A DNA stretch of 64,000 bases, taken from the NCBI RefSeq assembly GCF_020097815.1, contig NZ_CP083663.1, positions 682,001 to 746,000 on the forward strand, written 5' to 3'. The position numbers and the translations under genes were made by a program. Source of the stretch: Haloprofundus salinisoli (lineage in GTDB: Archaea; Halobacteriota; Halobacteria; Halobacteriales; Haloferacaceae). How positions within the stretch are numbered: the first letter of the stretch is position 1; each line of letters starts with the position of its first letter. Below, piece by piece: positions 1 through 7,524 of this stretch. The notes below the pieces were generated by a model that was given only the letters and a program-made list of their open reading frames with translations, was not told the origin of the DNA and ran no database searches.

Positions 1-2
1 CC

Positions 3-1064
3 ACCGTCGAACGGACGCACGCGCCGACGACTCCGGCGAACGCTAGCTATCGACCGCTGACCGCGCGAAACACGAATCTCGTGACGGCACCGTACGGCGA
101 CGTCGCCGACACCGTCGTCGACGGAGCGGTGGGCCGGTCGAAGCGGGTGAGCCTCCGAACCGGGGGACAGGTGCTCGTGGTGGCGAACCGGACCGCCGCC
201 GCGACCGGAAACGAGACGCTCGACGAGCGACGGCACCGGCTCGGAACCGAAGTCGCAGACGGCGTCGACGTGACGAAAGAGGCGGCGCGAACGACGCTCA
301 GAGAGGAGACGTCGCTCACGGCAGCGGAGCGCCGTCTCGTCGTCGACCGGGGGTTCGCCCGGTGGGACGGCCACGGGCAGCGGGCGCTCGCCGCAGTCAA
401 CGCCTCGGCGGCGACGGCTATCGCCGAACGGGTCGGAGCGCGGCGAGACTGGCGCGACCGACGGACCGACCGCGTCGCGGTTCGACTTCGGTCGTCGATG
501 CTCGTCGCCGCTCGCAGCGACGCCGCACGGGTACGGCGACGACCTACGAAGCGTGCCTCGGCGGCGACGCAGTGGCTCGCCCGGCGAAGCAAGAAGAAAC
601 TCGAAGCCGGCCTGAAAAACGGAACCGAACGAGCGGCGGACAGAGTCCGAGAACGGGCCAGAGACCGCCTCGAAGGCGCGAGATGGGAAGACGAGGCGCT
701 CGTCGGCGTCCCCTCCGGACTGCCGGTCGCGCCCGCCCCGGGCTACTGGTACGCGACGGTCAACGTCTGGACCGTCGAGGTCCGCGGCGAGTACGCGCAG
801 TTCGTCGTCACCGCGCGACGCGGTCCGGCCGGGTCGAGCGACCTCCGGTACGTCCGCGACGGTGGCGCGGTGACGTTCGATGTGGACGGCGACGGCGAGG
901 CCGAGCGACTAGGTCGGAGCGAACGCATCTCGTTCGAGGCGCAGACGACCGTCGTCGTGGCCGTCCCTCCGACGCCGCCGGGTGTCGGCGACGTCGACGG
1001 CGACGCCGACGAGCGGTCCGGCGGGTGGCCGAATCCGGGATGCGAACCGGAGCGACGGTGCTGA
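3..1064 (+). CDS. C-terminal part of a DUF7286-like haloarchaeal protein (5' truncated)
   Basis: The frame is open from the left edge of the window, so this is the end of a longer protein; the GTG at 81 is only an internal candidate start. The visible part has an Arg/Lys-rich, probably helical or coiled middle (RSKKKLEAGLKNGTERAADR) and a globular C-terminal part with a characteristic stretch PVAPAPGYWYATVNVWTVEV followed by beta-rich sequence. This resembles the end of the large haloarchaeal DUF7286 proteins, which I recall as encoded among secretion/pilus-type genes. There is no C-terminal membrane segment. Function unknown. The family name is from memory and should be confirmed by an HMM search. 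Confidence 0.7.
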   Translation, partial: TVERTHAPTTPANASYRPLTARNTNLVTAPYGDVADTVVDGAVGRSKRVSLRTGGQVLVVANRTAAATGNETLDERRHRLGTEVADGVDVTKEAARTTLREETSLTAAERRLVVDRGFARWDGHGQRALAAVNASAATAIAERVGARRDWRDRRTDRVAVRLRSSMLVAARSDAARVRRRPTKRASAATQWLARRSKKKLEAGLKNGTERAADRVRERARDRLEGARWEDEALVGVPSGLPVAPAPGYWYATVNVWTVEVRGEYAQFVVTARRGPAGSSDLRYVRDGGAVTFDVDGDGEAERLGRSERISFEAQTTVVVAVPPTPPGVGDVDGDADERSGGWPNPGCEPERRC

Positions 1065-1129
1065 CGGGAGTCGGTTCGGGTCGCATCCGGAGTGACAACC
1101 GTTTTGCCCGACGCCGGGCGACTCCCTGT

Positions 1130-1561
1130 ATGCTCTACGACGCTGCGGAGAACCCCGGGTCGTTGACGCCGAACGAGTTGCGCGCCGCCTACGATTCGCA
1201 GTTGGCTGCCGTCGTCGACGCGGTCGGTGTCGAGACCGTCGCCGCCGAGTCGGGCGTCGACCGGGACCGAGTCGCCGCCCTGACGGACGGCGAGTCGCCG
1301 GAGCTCACGCTCGAAGAGGCCGCCGGTATCCTCGCCGCGAGCGACGACTACCCCGACCGGGAGGCTATCGTCCTCGAACTGCGCGACCACCTCCTGATGG
1401 GGATGACGACGGGCGTCCTCGACGTGGACGTTATCGCCTCGAACATCGACGCCGACCTCACCGGCCAAGAAGTCCAGCAGGCGCTCGAAGGCCGCATCGT
1501 GTTCCCGCTCGACGACCTCGCGGCGGTCCACGCGTTCATCGCCGAGCGGAACGACCGGTGA
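1130..1561 (+). CDS. DUF5791-like haloarchaeal protein
   Basis: A 143-residue acidic soluble protein. The first part (about residues 8-85) reads like a small helical HTH-type domain (QLAAVVDAVGVETVAAESGV then LTLEEAAGILA). The second part has MGMTTGVLDVDVIAS and a conserved-looking ending FPLDDLAAVHAFIAE. The ATG at 1130 is chosen because a TATA-like GTTTTGCC lies at 1101-1108, about 28 nt upstream, fitting a leaderless mRNA; longer in-frame extensions are shadow sequence. Its stop overlaps the GTG of the next gene by 4 nt, so the two are translationally coupled. Family assignment (DUF5791) is from memory of haloarchaeal proteins with this ending; function unknown. Confidence 0.8.
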   Translation: MLYDAAENPGSLTPNELRAAYDSQLAAVVDAVGVETVAAESGVDRDRVAALTDGESPELTLEEAAGILAASDDYPDREAIVLELRDHLLMGMTTGVLDVDVIASNIDADLTGQEVQQALEGRIVFPLDDLAAVHAFIAERNDR

Positions 1562-2487
1562 CGAGCGACGCAACCGGCGACGGAGAGGGAAAGCGCGTCG
1601 TCGTCCTCGGCTGCGGCTACGTCGGCCTCGAACTCGGCCGTCAGTTGACCGCGTCGGGCCACGACGTGGTCGGCGTCCGCCGCTCCGACGACGGCCTCGA
1701 CGCTGTCGAATCGGCGGGGTTCGAGGCCGTCCGCGCGGACGTGACCGACGCGGCGTCGCTCGCGTCGGTACCGGACGCCGACTGGCTCGTCTTCGCGGCG
1801 AGTTCCGGCGGACGCGACGCCGACACCGCTCGGGAGGTGTTCGTCGAAGGGCAGGAGACGGCGCTCTCGGCGTTCTTCGAGCGAGACGACGCGCCCGAGC
1901 GCTACGTCTACACGTCGAGCACCGGCGTCTACGGTGACCACGATGGCGACTGGGTCGACGAGGAGACCGAAATCGAGCCGACGACGGAGAAGACGCGAGT
2001 GCTCACGGAAGCCGAGCGAGTCGCCCGCGAGACGCCGCATGAGTACGGTGACGACGGCACCGTCGCGCGATTCGCCGGGTTGTACGGTCCCGACCGCTAT
2101 CGCTTGGAGCGGTATCTGGAGGGGCCGGTGACGGAGGGCTTTCTGAACATGGTCCACCGCGACGACGCCGCCGGAGCCGTCGCGTACCTCCTCGAGACCG
2201 ACCGCGGGCGCGACGAAGTGGTGTTGATCGTCGACGACGACCCGGTCGACAAGTGGTCGTTCGCCGACTGGTTGGCCGACGAGTGCGGCGTCGACCGGCC
2301 GCCGAAACGGACGAAGGAGGAGCGCCTCGACGCCGGCGAGCTCTCGGAGGCGGCGCGGCGACGGATTCTCACGAGCAAGCGCTGTTCGAACGCTCGACTC
2401 CGCGAGTTCGGCTACGAGCTCCGGTATCCCGACTACCGCGCGGGGTACGCGCCCGCGATCGAGCGGTATCGTGAGCGCACGCGCTGA
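1558..2487 (+). CDS. NAD-dependent epimerase/dehydratase-type SDR protein
   Basis: A 309-residue extended short-chain dehydrogenase/reductase. The N-terminal Rossmann fold shows a glycine-rich dinucleotide loop (VVVLGCGYVGLELG, about residues 14-27) followed by a basic strand end (GVRRSDD) that could select NAD(P). Near residue 120 YTSSTGVYGD matches the Ser/Tyr active-site region of nucleoside-diphosphate-sugar epimerase-like SDRs; the canonical YxxxK is not obvious, so catalytic activity is uncertain. The C-terminal substrate domain includes FLNMVHRDDAAGAVAYL. It starts with GTG inside the stop of the DUF5791-like gene (GTGA overlap). Probably a sugar- or cofactor-modifying oxidoreductase; substrate cannot be read from the sequence. 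Confidence 0.85.
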   Translation: MTSDATGDGEGKRVVVLGCGYVGLELGRQLTASGHDVVGVRRSDDGLDAVESAGFEAVRADVTDAASLASVPDADWLVFAASSGGRDADTAREVFVEGQETALSAFFERDDAPERYVYTSSTGVYGDHDGDWVDEETEIEPTTEKTRVLTEAERVARETPHEYGDDGTVARFAGLYGPDRYRLERYLEGPVTEGFLNMVHRDDAAGAVAYLLETDRGRDEVVLIVDDDPVDKWSFADWLADECGVDRPPKRTKEERLDAGELSEAARRRILTSKRCSNARLREFGYELRYPDYRAGYAPAIERYRERTR

Positions 2488-2575
2488 GGGCAGCGAACCC
2501 GTCTTCCGGTCTTTCGGAATCCGCGCGAATATAATTTGGGGAACCTTCTTACTGGTTGACTTTGACAGACGGAGT

Positions 2576-3748
2576 ATGCCGAGTAGGGTCGCCGCGACGG
2601 AGGCGCTCTCCGATGCGGAGGTGTTCGTCCGCGACAACCCCGAAATAGCGACGGTGTTGGCCGTCGGCCTCGTCGCGCTGTTCGGCGTCAGTTACGCGCT
2701 CCGCTGGTTTCGCCGCCCGATGGGGGTGCAGTTCAAGCGGGCGCTGTCGGATTTAGACGAGATCGCGGTGTTGATGCATCCGAACCCGGACCCCGACGCG
2801 ATGGCGGCGGCTATCGGCGTCGCCTGCCTCGCCGATCAGGTAGATACGCAGGCGCGCATCCAGTTCACCGGACAGATACGCCACCAGGAGAACCGTGCCT
2901 TCCGAACGGTTCTCGATCTGGATCTCGAACAGATCGATCACGTCTCCGAAATCGCCGCCGAGAACGTCGTCCTCGTCGACCACAACACCCCCCGCGGGTT
3001 CGCGGGTGCCGAGAGCGTCCTCCCGTTCGCCGTCGTCGACCACCATCCCGGCGACGGCGCGGGCGAGGAGTTCACCGACGTGCGGACGAACTACGGCGCG
3101 TGCGCCAGCATCGTCGCCGAGTACTTCCGCGACATCGGCGCGAAACCCGTCCCGCCGGACCAACACGCCAGCGAGATAAACGCCCGATACACGATGCCGT
3201 CGACGGTGGCGACCGGGTTGCTGTACGGCATTCTGGCGGACACGAAACGCCTCACGTCCGGGTGCGTCGCCGCCGACTTCACCGCCAGCGGCTATCTCTA
3301 CCCCGGCGTCGACGAGGACCTTCTGGACCGCATCGCCAACCCGCAGGTCGGCGCGGAGGTTCTCGAAGTGAAGGCCCGCGCCATCGCCGGCCGGAAAGTG
3401 CAGGGTTCCTTCGCCGTCAGCGACGTGGGTCCCGTCTCGAACGTCGACTCCATCCCGCAGGCGGCGGACGAGTTGATGCATCTCGAAGGCGTGACGGCGG
3501 TCGTCGTCTGCGGCGAACGCGACGGCACGGTGTACCTGTCGGGGCGCTCCCGCGACGACCGGGTCCACATGGGGCGGGCGTTAGAGGCGGCCGTCGCCGA
3601 CATCCCCAGCGCCTCGGCGGGCGGTCACGCCCGTATGGGCGGCGGCCAGATTCCGCAGGTCGACCCGACCGGCGGCGACGTGCCGACTCCGGTCCCCCGA
3701 AACGGCCTCGTGGACCGCCTGTTCCAGACGCTCACCGGCGACGTGTAA
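2576..3748 (+). CDS. Membrane-anchored DHH-family phosphoesterase
   Basis: A 390-residue protein with one N-terminal membrane helix (about residues 23-43) followed by a DHH domain. Metal-binding motifs are MHPNPDPDAMAAA (about residue 62), VLVDHNTP and the signature VVDHHPGDG. The C-terminal DHHA1-type subdomain carries GGHARMGGGQI, the substrate-phosphate binding motif. DHH proteins of this kind cleave small phosphodiesters such as oligoribonucleotides, pAp or cyclic dinucleotides; the anchor suggests work at the membrane. Start ATG 2576 is preferred over the upstream in-frame GTG at 2471 because TTCTTACT lies about 28 nt before it and because the longer form would overlap the SDR gene. A T-run (3752-3756) follows the stop. 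Confidence 0.88.
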   Translation: MPSRVAATEALSDAEVFVRDNPEIATVLAVGLVALFGVSYALRWFRRPMGVQFKRALSDLDEIAVLMHPNPDPDAMAAAIGVACLADQVDTQARIQFTGQIRHQENRAFRTVLDLDLEQIDHVSEIAAENVVLVDHNTPRGFAGAESVLPFAVVDHHPGDGAGEEFTDVRTNYGACASIVAEYFRDIGAKPVPPDQHASEINARYTMPSTVATGLLYGILADTKRLTSGCVAADFTASGYLYPGVDEDLLDRIANPQVGAEVLEVKARAIAGRKVQGSFAVSDVGPVSNVDSIPQAADELMHLEGVTAVVVCGERDGTVYLSGRSRDDRVHMGRALEAAVADIPSASAGGHARMGGGQIPQVDPTGGDVPTPVPRNGLVDRLFQTLTGDV

Positions 3749-3751
3749 CGC

Positions 3752-3756
3752 TTTTT
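3752..3756 (+). terminator. T-tract downstream of the DHH gene, also at the -28 position of the next gene
   Basis: Five consecutive T (GCTTTTTCCC) lie 4 nt after the DHH stop codon, a sufficient signal for archaeal transcription termination. The same tract is 26-30 nt before the ATG of the aldo/keto reductase, where a TATA-like element would sit, so it may do both jobs. Confidence 0.4.
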
Positions 3757-3781
3757 CCCTCCGACCGACCTACATCCGACC

Positions 3782-4870
3782 ATGGCAACCGCCAGCGGCA
3801 CGTGGGGGTATCGGGACCGCTTCGGCGACAGTTTCGGGCGCACCTACTTCCGCCGGTTCGGTCCCGGGGTGGTGTCGAGCATCGGCGTCGGGACGTACCT
3901 CGGCGACCCGACCGACGCCGTCGACGACGAGTACCGGGGGGCGCTCGTCGAGGCGTTCGAGAGCGGCGTCAACCTCGTCGACACCGCCATAAACTACCGC
4001 TGTCAGCGGAGCGAGCGCGCGGTGGGACGCGCGCTCGGCGAGGCCGACATCGACAGAGAAGAGGTCGTCGTCGCCACGAAGGGGGGGTTCCTCCCGTTCG
4101 ACGGCAAGCCTCCGAGCGACCCGAGCGCCTACGTCCGCGAGCAGTTCGTCGAGACGGGCCTCGTCGACGTCGACGACCTCGCACGCGGCAGTCACTGCAT
4201 CGCCCCCGACTTCCTGGACGCGATGCTTGACCGCTCGCTCTCGAATCTCGATCTCGACAGTATCGACTGCTACTACGTCCACAACCCCGAGACGCAGTTG
4301 ACCGTGCGCGACGCCGACGCGGTTTACGACCGACTGGAGGCCGCATTCACGAGACTCGAAGAACGAAAAACGGCGGACGACATCGGCGGCTACGGCGTCG
4401 CCACGTGGGAAGCGTTCCGCGTGCCCCCGGAGCATCCGAGTCATCTCTCGCTCTCGGAAGTCGTCTCGCGGGCGGAACGCGCCGCCGCCGCCGCCGGCAA
4501 CGAGGAGTCGGGGCTAATCGCGCTCCAGCTGCCGTTCAACGTCGAGATGGCCGACGCGTTCACCGCGAAGGTCCACGAGCGTGACGGCGAGCGGGTGAGC
4601 GCGCTGGAGTTCGCCCACGACGCCGGACTCTCGGTGTTCGCCAGCGCGAGTCTCAAACAGGGCGACCTCGTCGCTGGACTCCCGGACGCCGTCGCCGCCG
4701 AGGTGGAGGGCGACTCGGCGACGCAACGGGCGCTCAACTTCGCGCGGAGCGCGCCGGCGGTGACGGCGGCGCTCGTCGGGACGAAGAGTCGAAACCACGT
4801 TGCCGAGAACGTCGCCGCCGGGACGTTCGACCCGCTGGGCGCGAAGGCGTTCGACGCCGTCTTCGAGTGA
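3782..4870 (+). CDS. Aldo/keto reductase
   Basis: A 362-residue TIM-barrel oxidoreductase. The aldo/keto reductase tetrad is visible: Asp and Tyr in NLVDTAINYRCQRSE (about residue 63), Lys in VVVATKGG (about residue 98) and His in CYYVHNPE (about residue 168). The C-terminal part has the cofactor-binding style FARSAPAVTAALVGTKSRNHV. Residues 115-140 hold a family-specific stretch with GSHCIAPDFLD. NAD(P)-dependent reduction of an aldehyde or ketone is likely; the substrate is not evident. ATG at 3782 is the first in frame and lies about 28 nt after a T-rich promoter-like tract. It converges on the zinc-finger gene 6 nt downstream. Confidence 0.9.
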   Translation: MATASGTWGYRDRFGDSFGRTYFRRFGPGVVSSIGVGTYLGDPTDAVDDEYRGALVEAFESGVNLVDTAINYRCQRSERAVGRALGEADIDREEVVVATKGGFLPFDGKPPSDPSAYVREQFVETGLVDVDDLARGSHCIAPDFLDAMLDRSLSNLDLDSIDCYYVHNPETQLTVRDADAVYDRLEAAFTRLEERKTADDIGGYGVATWEAFRVPPEHPSHLSLSEVVSRAERAAAAAGNEESGLIALQLPFNVEMADAFTAKVHERDGERVSALEFAHDAGLSVFASASLKQGDLVAGLPDAVAAEVEGDSATQRALNFARSAPAVTAALVGTKSRNHVAENVAAGTFDPLGAKAFDAVFE

Positions 4871-4876
4871 GAGCCG

Positions 4877-5044
4877 TTACAGCTCTTTCCACTCGCGGCC
4901 GCAGTCGGGACAGCTACGGACCGAGAACACCTCGTCGGGGTCGTTGCGCTTCTTCAACGTCTCCTCGCACTCCTCGCACGCGAGACGCCCGTACGTGTCT
5001 TTGCCGAGTTCTCCCTCGCGCAGACCCTTCCGGGTTGACTTCAT
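4877..5044 (-). CDS. HVO_0758-type zinc-finger microprotein
   Basis: A 55-residue protein with two CxxC knuckles, CEEC (about residues 25-28) and CPDC (about residues 46-49), beginning MKSTRKGLREGELGKDTYGR. It closely matches my memory of H. volcanii HVO_0758, a small zinc-finger protein reported to affect biofilm formation and swarming. The internal ATG at 5044 is used rather than the upstream ATG at 5071 because the homologue begins with MKS and because GGTATTTTTG on the minus strand (about 5070-5079) sits some 30 nt upstream, consistent with a leaderless start. A nucleic-acid or protein-binding regulatory role is inferred from the family only. Confidence 0.9.
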   Translation of the reverse strand: MKSTRKGLREGELGKDTYGRLACEECEETLKKRNDPDEVFSVRSCPDCGREWKEL

Positions 5045-5224
5045 ACCCCGTCGTTGTATCTCACACCACAAAAATACCTCGGCGGGAATAGTTGCAAATA
5101 GCGAGTGTTATCGCGTCTTCCTTGCGGACCGCGGTTCGAGACGACGAGGTCCGCGCGCCGTCGACACGACATCGTCCCGACGTAACCGGCTTGTTTTTCA
5201 CCCGCCCGTTCTCAGAGACACCCG

Positions 5225-6349
5225 ATGGAGTACGTCCAGGAGCGAATCGCGACGCTCCACGACCTGACCGACCCCGAACCCGACGCCCCGACGGACCGCG
5301 CCGCCGTCGTACTGCCGATGACAGAGCGGGAGTACGCCGGTCTCGCCGCCGAACGGGTGCTCTCGGAACTGGAACGCGTCGATCCCGCGCGCGTCGTCGT
5401 TCCGCTCCACGCGTCGGCCGAGCGGATCGGCCCGTTCGCCGACTGGCTCTCGGAGTACGACCTGCCGCTGGCCGTGCTGTGGTGCGACGGACCCCGACTC
5501 ACCTCGCGGCTGGCCGACGAAGGCCTGAACGGCCGGCGCGGGAAGGGACGCGACGTCTGGCTGGCGTTGGGACAGGCGCTCTCCGAGGAGTTCGTCGTCG
5601 TCCACGACGCCGACACGAAGACGTATTCGCGGTCGTACGTCGCCCGACTGCTGTTCCCGCTGGCGCAGGGGTACGAGTTCTCGAAGGGCTACTACGCTCG
5701 CGTCGAGAACGACCGCCTCTACGGACGGCTGTTTCGGCTGTTCTACGCGCCGCTGGTCGCCGCGCTGGCCGAGGAGACGGACGCGCCGATTCTCGACTAC
5801 CTCTCGGCGTTTCGCTACGCGCTCGCCGGAGAGTTCGCGGCGACCAGCGACGTCGCCCGTCGGCTCCGCGTCCAGCGGACGTGGGGGCTGGAGGTGGGCA
5901 CCCTCGGCGGCGCGTTCTCGCTCACCGGGTTCGACGGCAGCGCACAGGTCGACCTGGGGGCGTACGAACACGACCACCGGGCGGTCGGCGGCCCGACCGG
6001 CCTCTCGGAGATGAGTCGGTCGGTCGGCGCGGCGCTGCTGCGAGCGGTCGAAGACCACGGCGTCGCCCCGACGTACGAGACGCTCCCGGAGCGATACGCC
6101 GAGACCGCTCGTCGGTTCGTCCGCCAGTACGCCGTCGACGCAGCGTTCAACGGCCTCGACTACGACCGCAGCGACGAGTACGAGCAGGTCGAGCGATACA
6201 CCGAAGCAGTCGCCGTACCCGACGACGACGACCGGCTACCAGCGTGGGTAGACGCCCCGATCTCGGCGTCGACCGTCGCGGAGCTCGCGGAGGCGGATCT
6301 TCGGGAGGCGACTGACGGAGCAGCTGCCGAGCGAGGGGTGGGCCGATGA
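5225..6349 (+). CDS. GpgS/MpgS-like family 2-type glycosyltransferase
   Basis: A 374-residue GT-A fold protein. VVHDADTKTYS (about residue 120) supplies the DxD-type metal/nucleotide-sugar motif and GRRGKGRDVWLAL before it resembles the GKG loop of glucosyl-3-phosphoglycerate synthases. Further hallmarks are the strand FSKGYYARVENDR and the late acceptor-site strand RTWGLEVGTLGGAF. The family transfers glucose or mannose from a nucleotide sugar to 3-phosphoglycerate or a related acceptor, giving compatible solutes or glycolipid precursors; the acceptor here is unknown. TATA-like TTGTTTTTC at about 5190 is some 30 nt upstream of the ATG. Its stop overlaps the next gene (ATGA), so the two form an operon with the CoA pyrophosphatase behind. 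Confidence 0.82.
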   Translation: MEYVQERIATLHDLTDPEPDAPTDRAAVVLPMTEREYAGLAAERVLSELERVDPARVVVPLHASAERIGPFADWLSEYDLPLAVLWCDGPRLTSRLADEGLNGRRGKGRDVWLALGQALSEEFVVVHDADTKTYSRSYVARLLFPLAQGYEFSKGYYARVENDRLYGRLFRLFYAPLVAALAEETDAPILDYLSAFRYALAGEFAATSDVARRLRVQRTWGLEVGTLGGAFSLTGFDGSAQVDLGAYEHDHRAVGGPTGLSEMSRSVGAALLRAVEDHGVAPTYETLPERYAETARRFVRQYAVDAAFNGLDYDRSDEYEQVERYTEAVAVPDDDDRLPAWVDAPISASTVAELAEADLREATDGAAAERGVGR

Positions 6350-6861
6350 GCCGCACCTACGACGACCTCGCGGGCGTCGTCGACCTCTTCGGCGCGCTGA
6401 CGCACGCGGAGCTCGAATCCGCGCTCGACGAGCTCGCGTACAAACAGGGCTCGGAGACGGACGGGGAGGCGCTCGCGGCGGCCGTCGACGCGGCCATCGA
6501 GGAGTACTATCTCGTCGAGTACGTCGCCGGCGCGGACGACCGGACCGTCGAGACGAGCGACGGCGATCAGCGCAGCGACGACGAAACGTTCGTCACGGTC
6601 GGTCCCGCGGCGTTTCCGTCGCTGCCGCAGAACGCCGAAGACCTCCCGCACATCCTCGACGTGCCGCGGCGAGAGGTCGACCGTCGAGCGCTCGGCGAGC
6701 AGGTCCGCGATCGGCTCGCCGCCGAAGTCGACGCCGCCATCGACGACGGCGACGAAGAGCGACTCGCTCAGCTGTACGACGTGACGTACGACCTCGACGC
6801 CTGGGCACCCGTCGAGACGGCCGCCATCCGCGAGCGATTCGATGCGGTTCTTCAAGACTAA
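6346..6861 (+). CDS. Uncharacterised acidic haloarchaeal protein (DUF7109-like)
   Basis: A 171-residue very acidic soluble protein. The N-terminal half looks like a helical winged-helix type module (VVDLFGALTHAELESALDEL). A linker rich in Asp/Ser follows (about residues 65-82), then FVTVGPAAFPSLPQNAEDLP and a second helical part ending FDAVLQD. I see no catalytic motif. The ATG overlaps the stop of the glycosyltransferase by 4 nt and the next gene begins 25 nt downstream, so it is probably co-transcribed with both. The DUF7109 label is a recollection, not a search result; function unknown. Confidence 0.78.
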   Translation: MSRTYDDLAGVVDLFGALTHAELESALDELAYKQGSETDGEALAAAVDAAIEEYYLVEYVAGADDRTVETSDGDQRSDDETFVTVGPAAFPSLPQNAEDLPHILDVPRREVDRRALGEQVRDRLAAEVDAAIDDGDEERLAQLYDVTYDLDAWAPVETAAIRERFDAVLQD

Positions 6862-6885
6862 GGCCGTCGAACGAGACCAAGAGAC

Positions 6886-7485
6886 ATGGATTTCAGAGGA
6901 GTGGCGCGCCACGAACCGACCGCCATCGAGGGAGCGACGCGGCAGGCGGCGGTCGTCGCACCCGTGCTACTCCGAGACGGCGACCCACACGTGCTGTTCA
7001 CGAAGCGCGCCGACCACCTCGGCGAACACCCCGGGCAGATGAGCTTTCCCGGCGGGGGCCGCGAACCGAGCGACGCCGACCTGGAGGCGACGGCGCTCCG
7101 CGAGGCGCGAGAGGAGATCGGTCTCCGCCCCGACGAGGTCGACCTCGTCGGCCGACTGGACGACATCGAGACGAGCACCGACTACTCGGTGCGTCCGTTC
7201 GTCGGCCGCGTCCCCGACCGCGAGTACACGCCCGACGAGCGGGAAGTCGCCGAAATCGTCACCCTGTCGGTCGCGGACCTCACGGATCTCGACAACTACG
7301 AGTCCGAACACCGCGAACATCCGACGTACGGCCCGGTGCGAATCCACTTCTTCTACGTCGACGGCTACACTGTCTGGGGGGCGACCGGGCGGATGGTCGT
7401 CCAGCTGCTGGAGCTGACTACCGACTGGCGAGCGCCCGCCGAACCCGACCGAGTGGTCGACCCCGACGCCGACTACCCGGTCTGA
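6886..7485 (+). CDS. Nudix hydrolase, CoA pyrophosphatase (NudL-like)
   Basis: A 199-residue Nudix protein. The Nudix box runs through GGREPSDADLEATALREARE and EEIGL (about residues 57-80), with the Glu residues that bind the metal. Just before it is the UPF0035/CoA-pyrophosphatase signature LFTKRADHLGEHPGQMSFPG, which separates CoA/ADP-ribose-type hydrolases from other Nudix enzymes. The likely reaction is hydrolysis of CoA or its oxidised derivatives to phosphopantetheine and 3',5'-ADP. The C-terminal segment YGPVRIHFFYVDGYTVWGAT also matches the family. It is the third gene of the glycosyltransferase operon; a metabolic link between the three is not evident. Confidence 0.9.
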   Translation: MDFRGVARHEPTAIEGATRQAAVVAPVLLRDGDPHVLFTKRADHLGEHPGQMSFPGGGREPSDADLEATALREAREEIGLRPDEVDLVGRLDDIETSTDYSVRPFVGRVPDREYTPDEREVAEIVTLSVADLTDLDNYESEHREHPTYGPVRIHFFYVDGYTVWGATGRMVVQLLELTTDWRAPAEPDRVVDPDADYPV

Positions 7486-7524
7486 GCCGCGCGGCGGTCG
7501 TCGCGGGGGAGAACGAGCGGACCG

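Noticed and set aside
5092-5224. Inverted repeat GCGGACC ... GGTCCGC-like near 5120-5160
   Set aside because: Short partial dyad in G+C-rich DNA with a long loop; likely chance.
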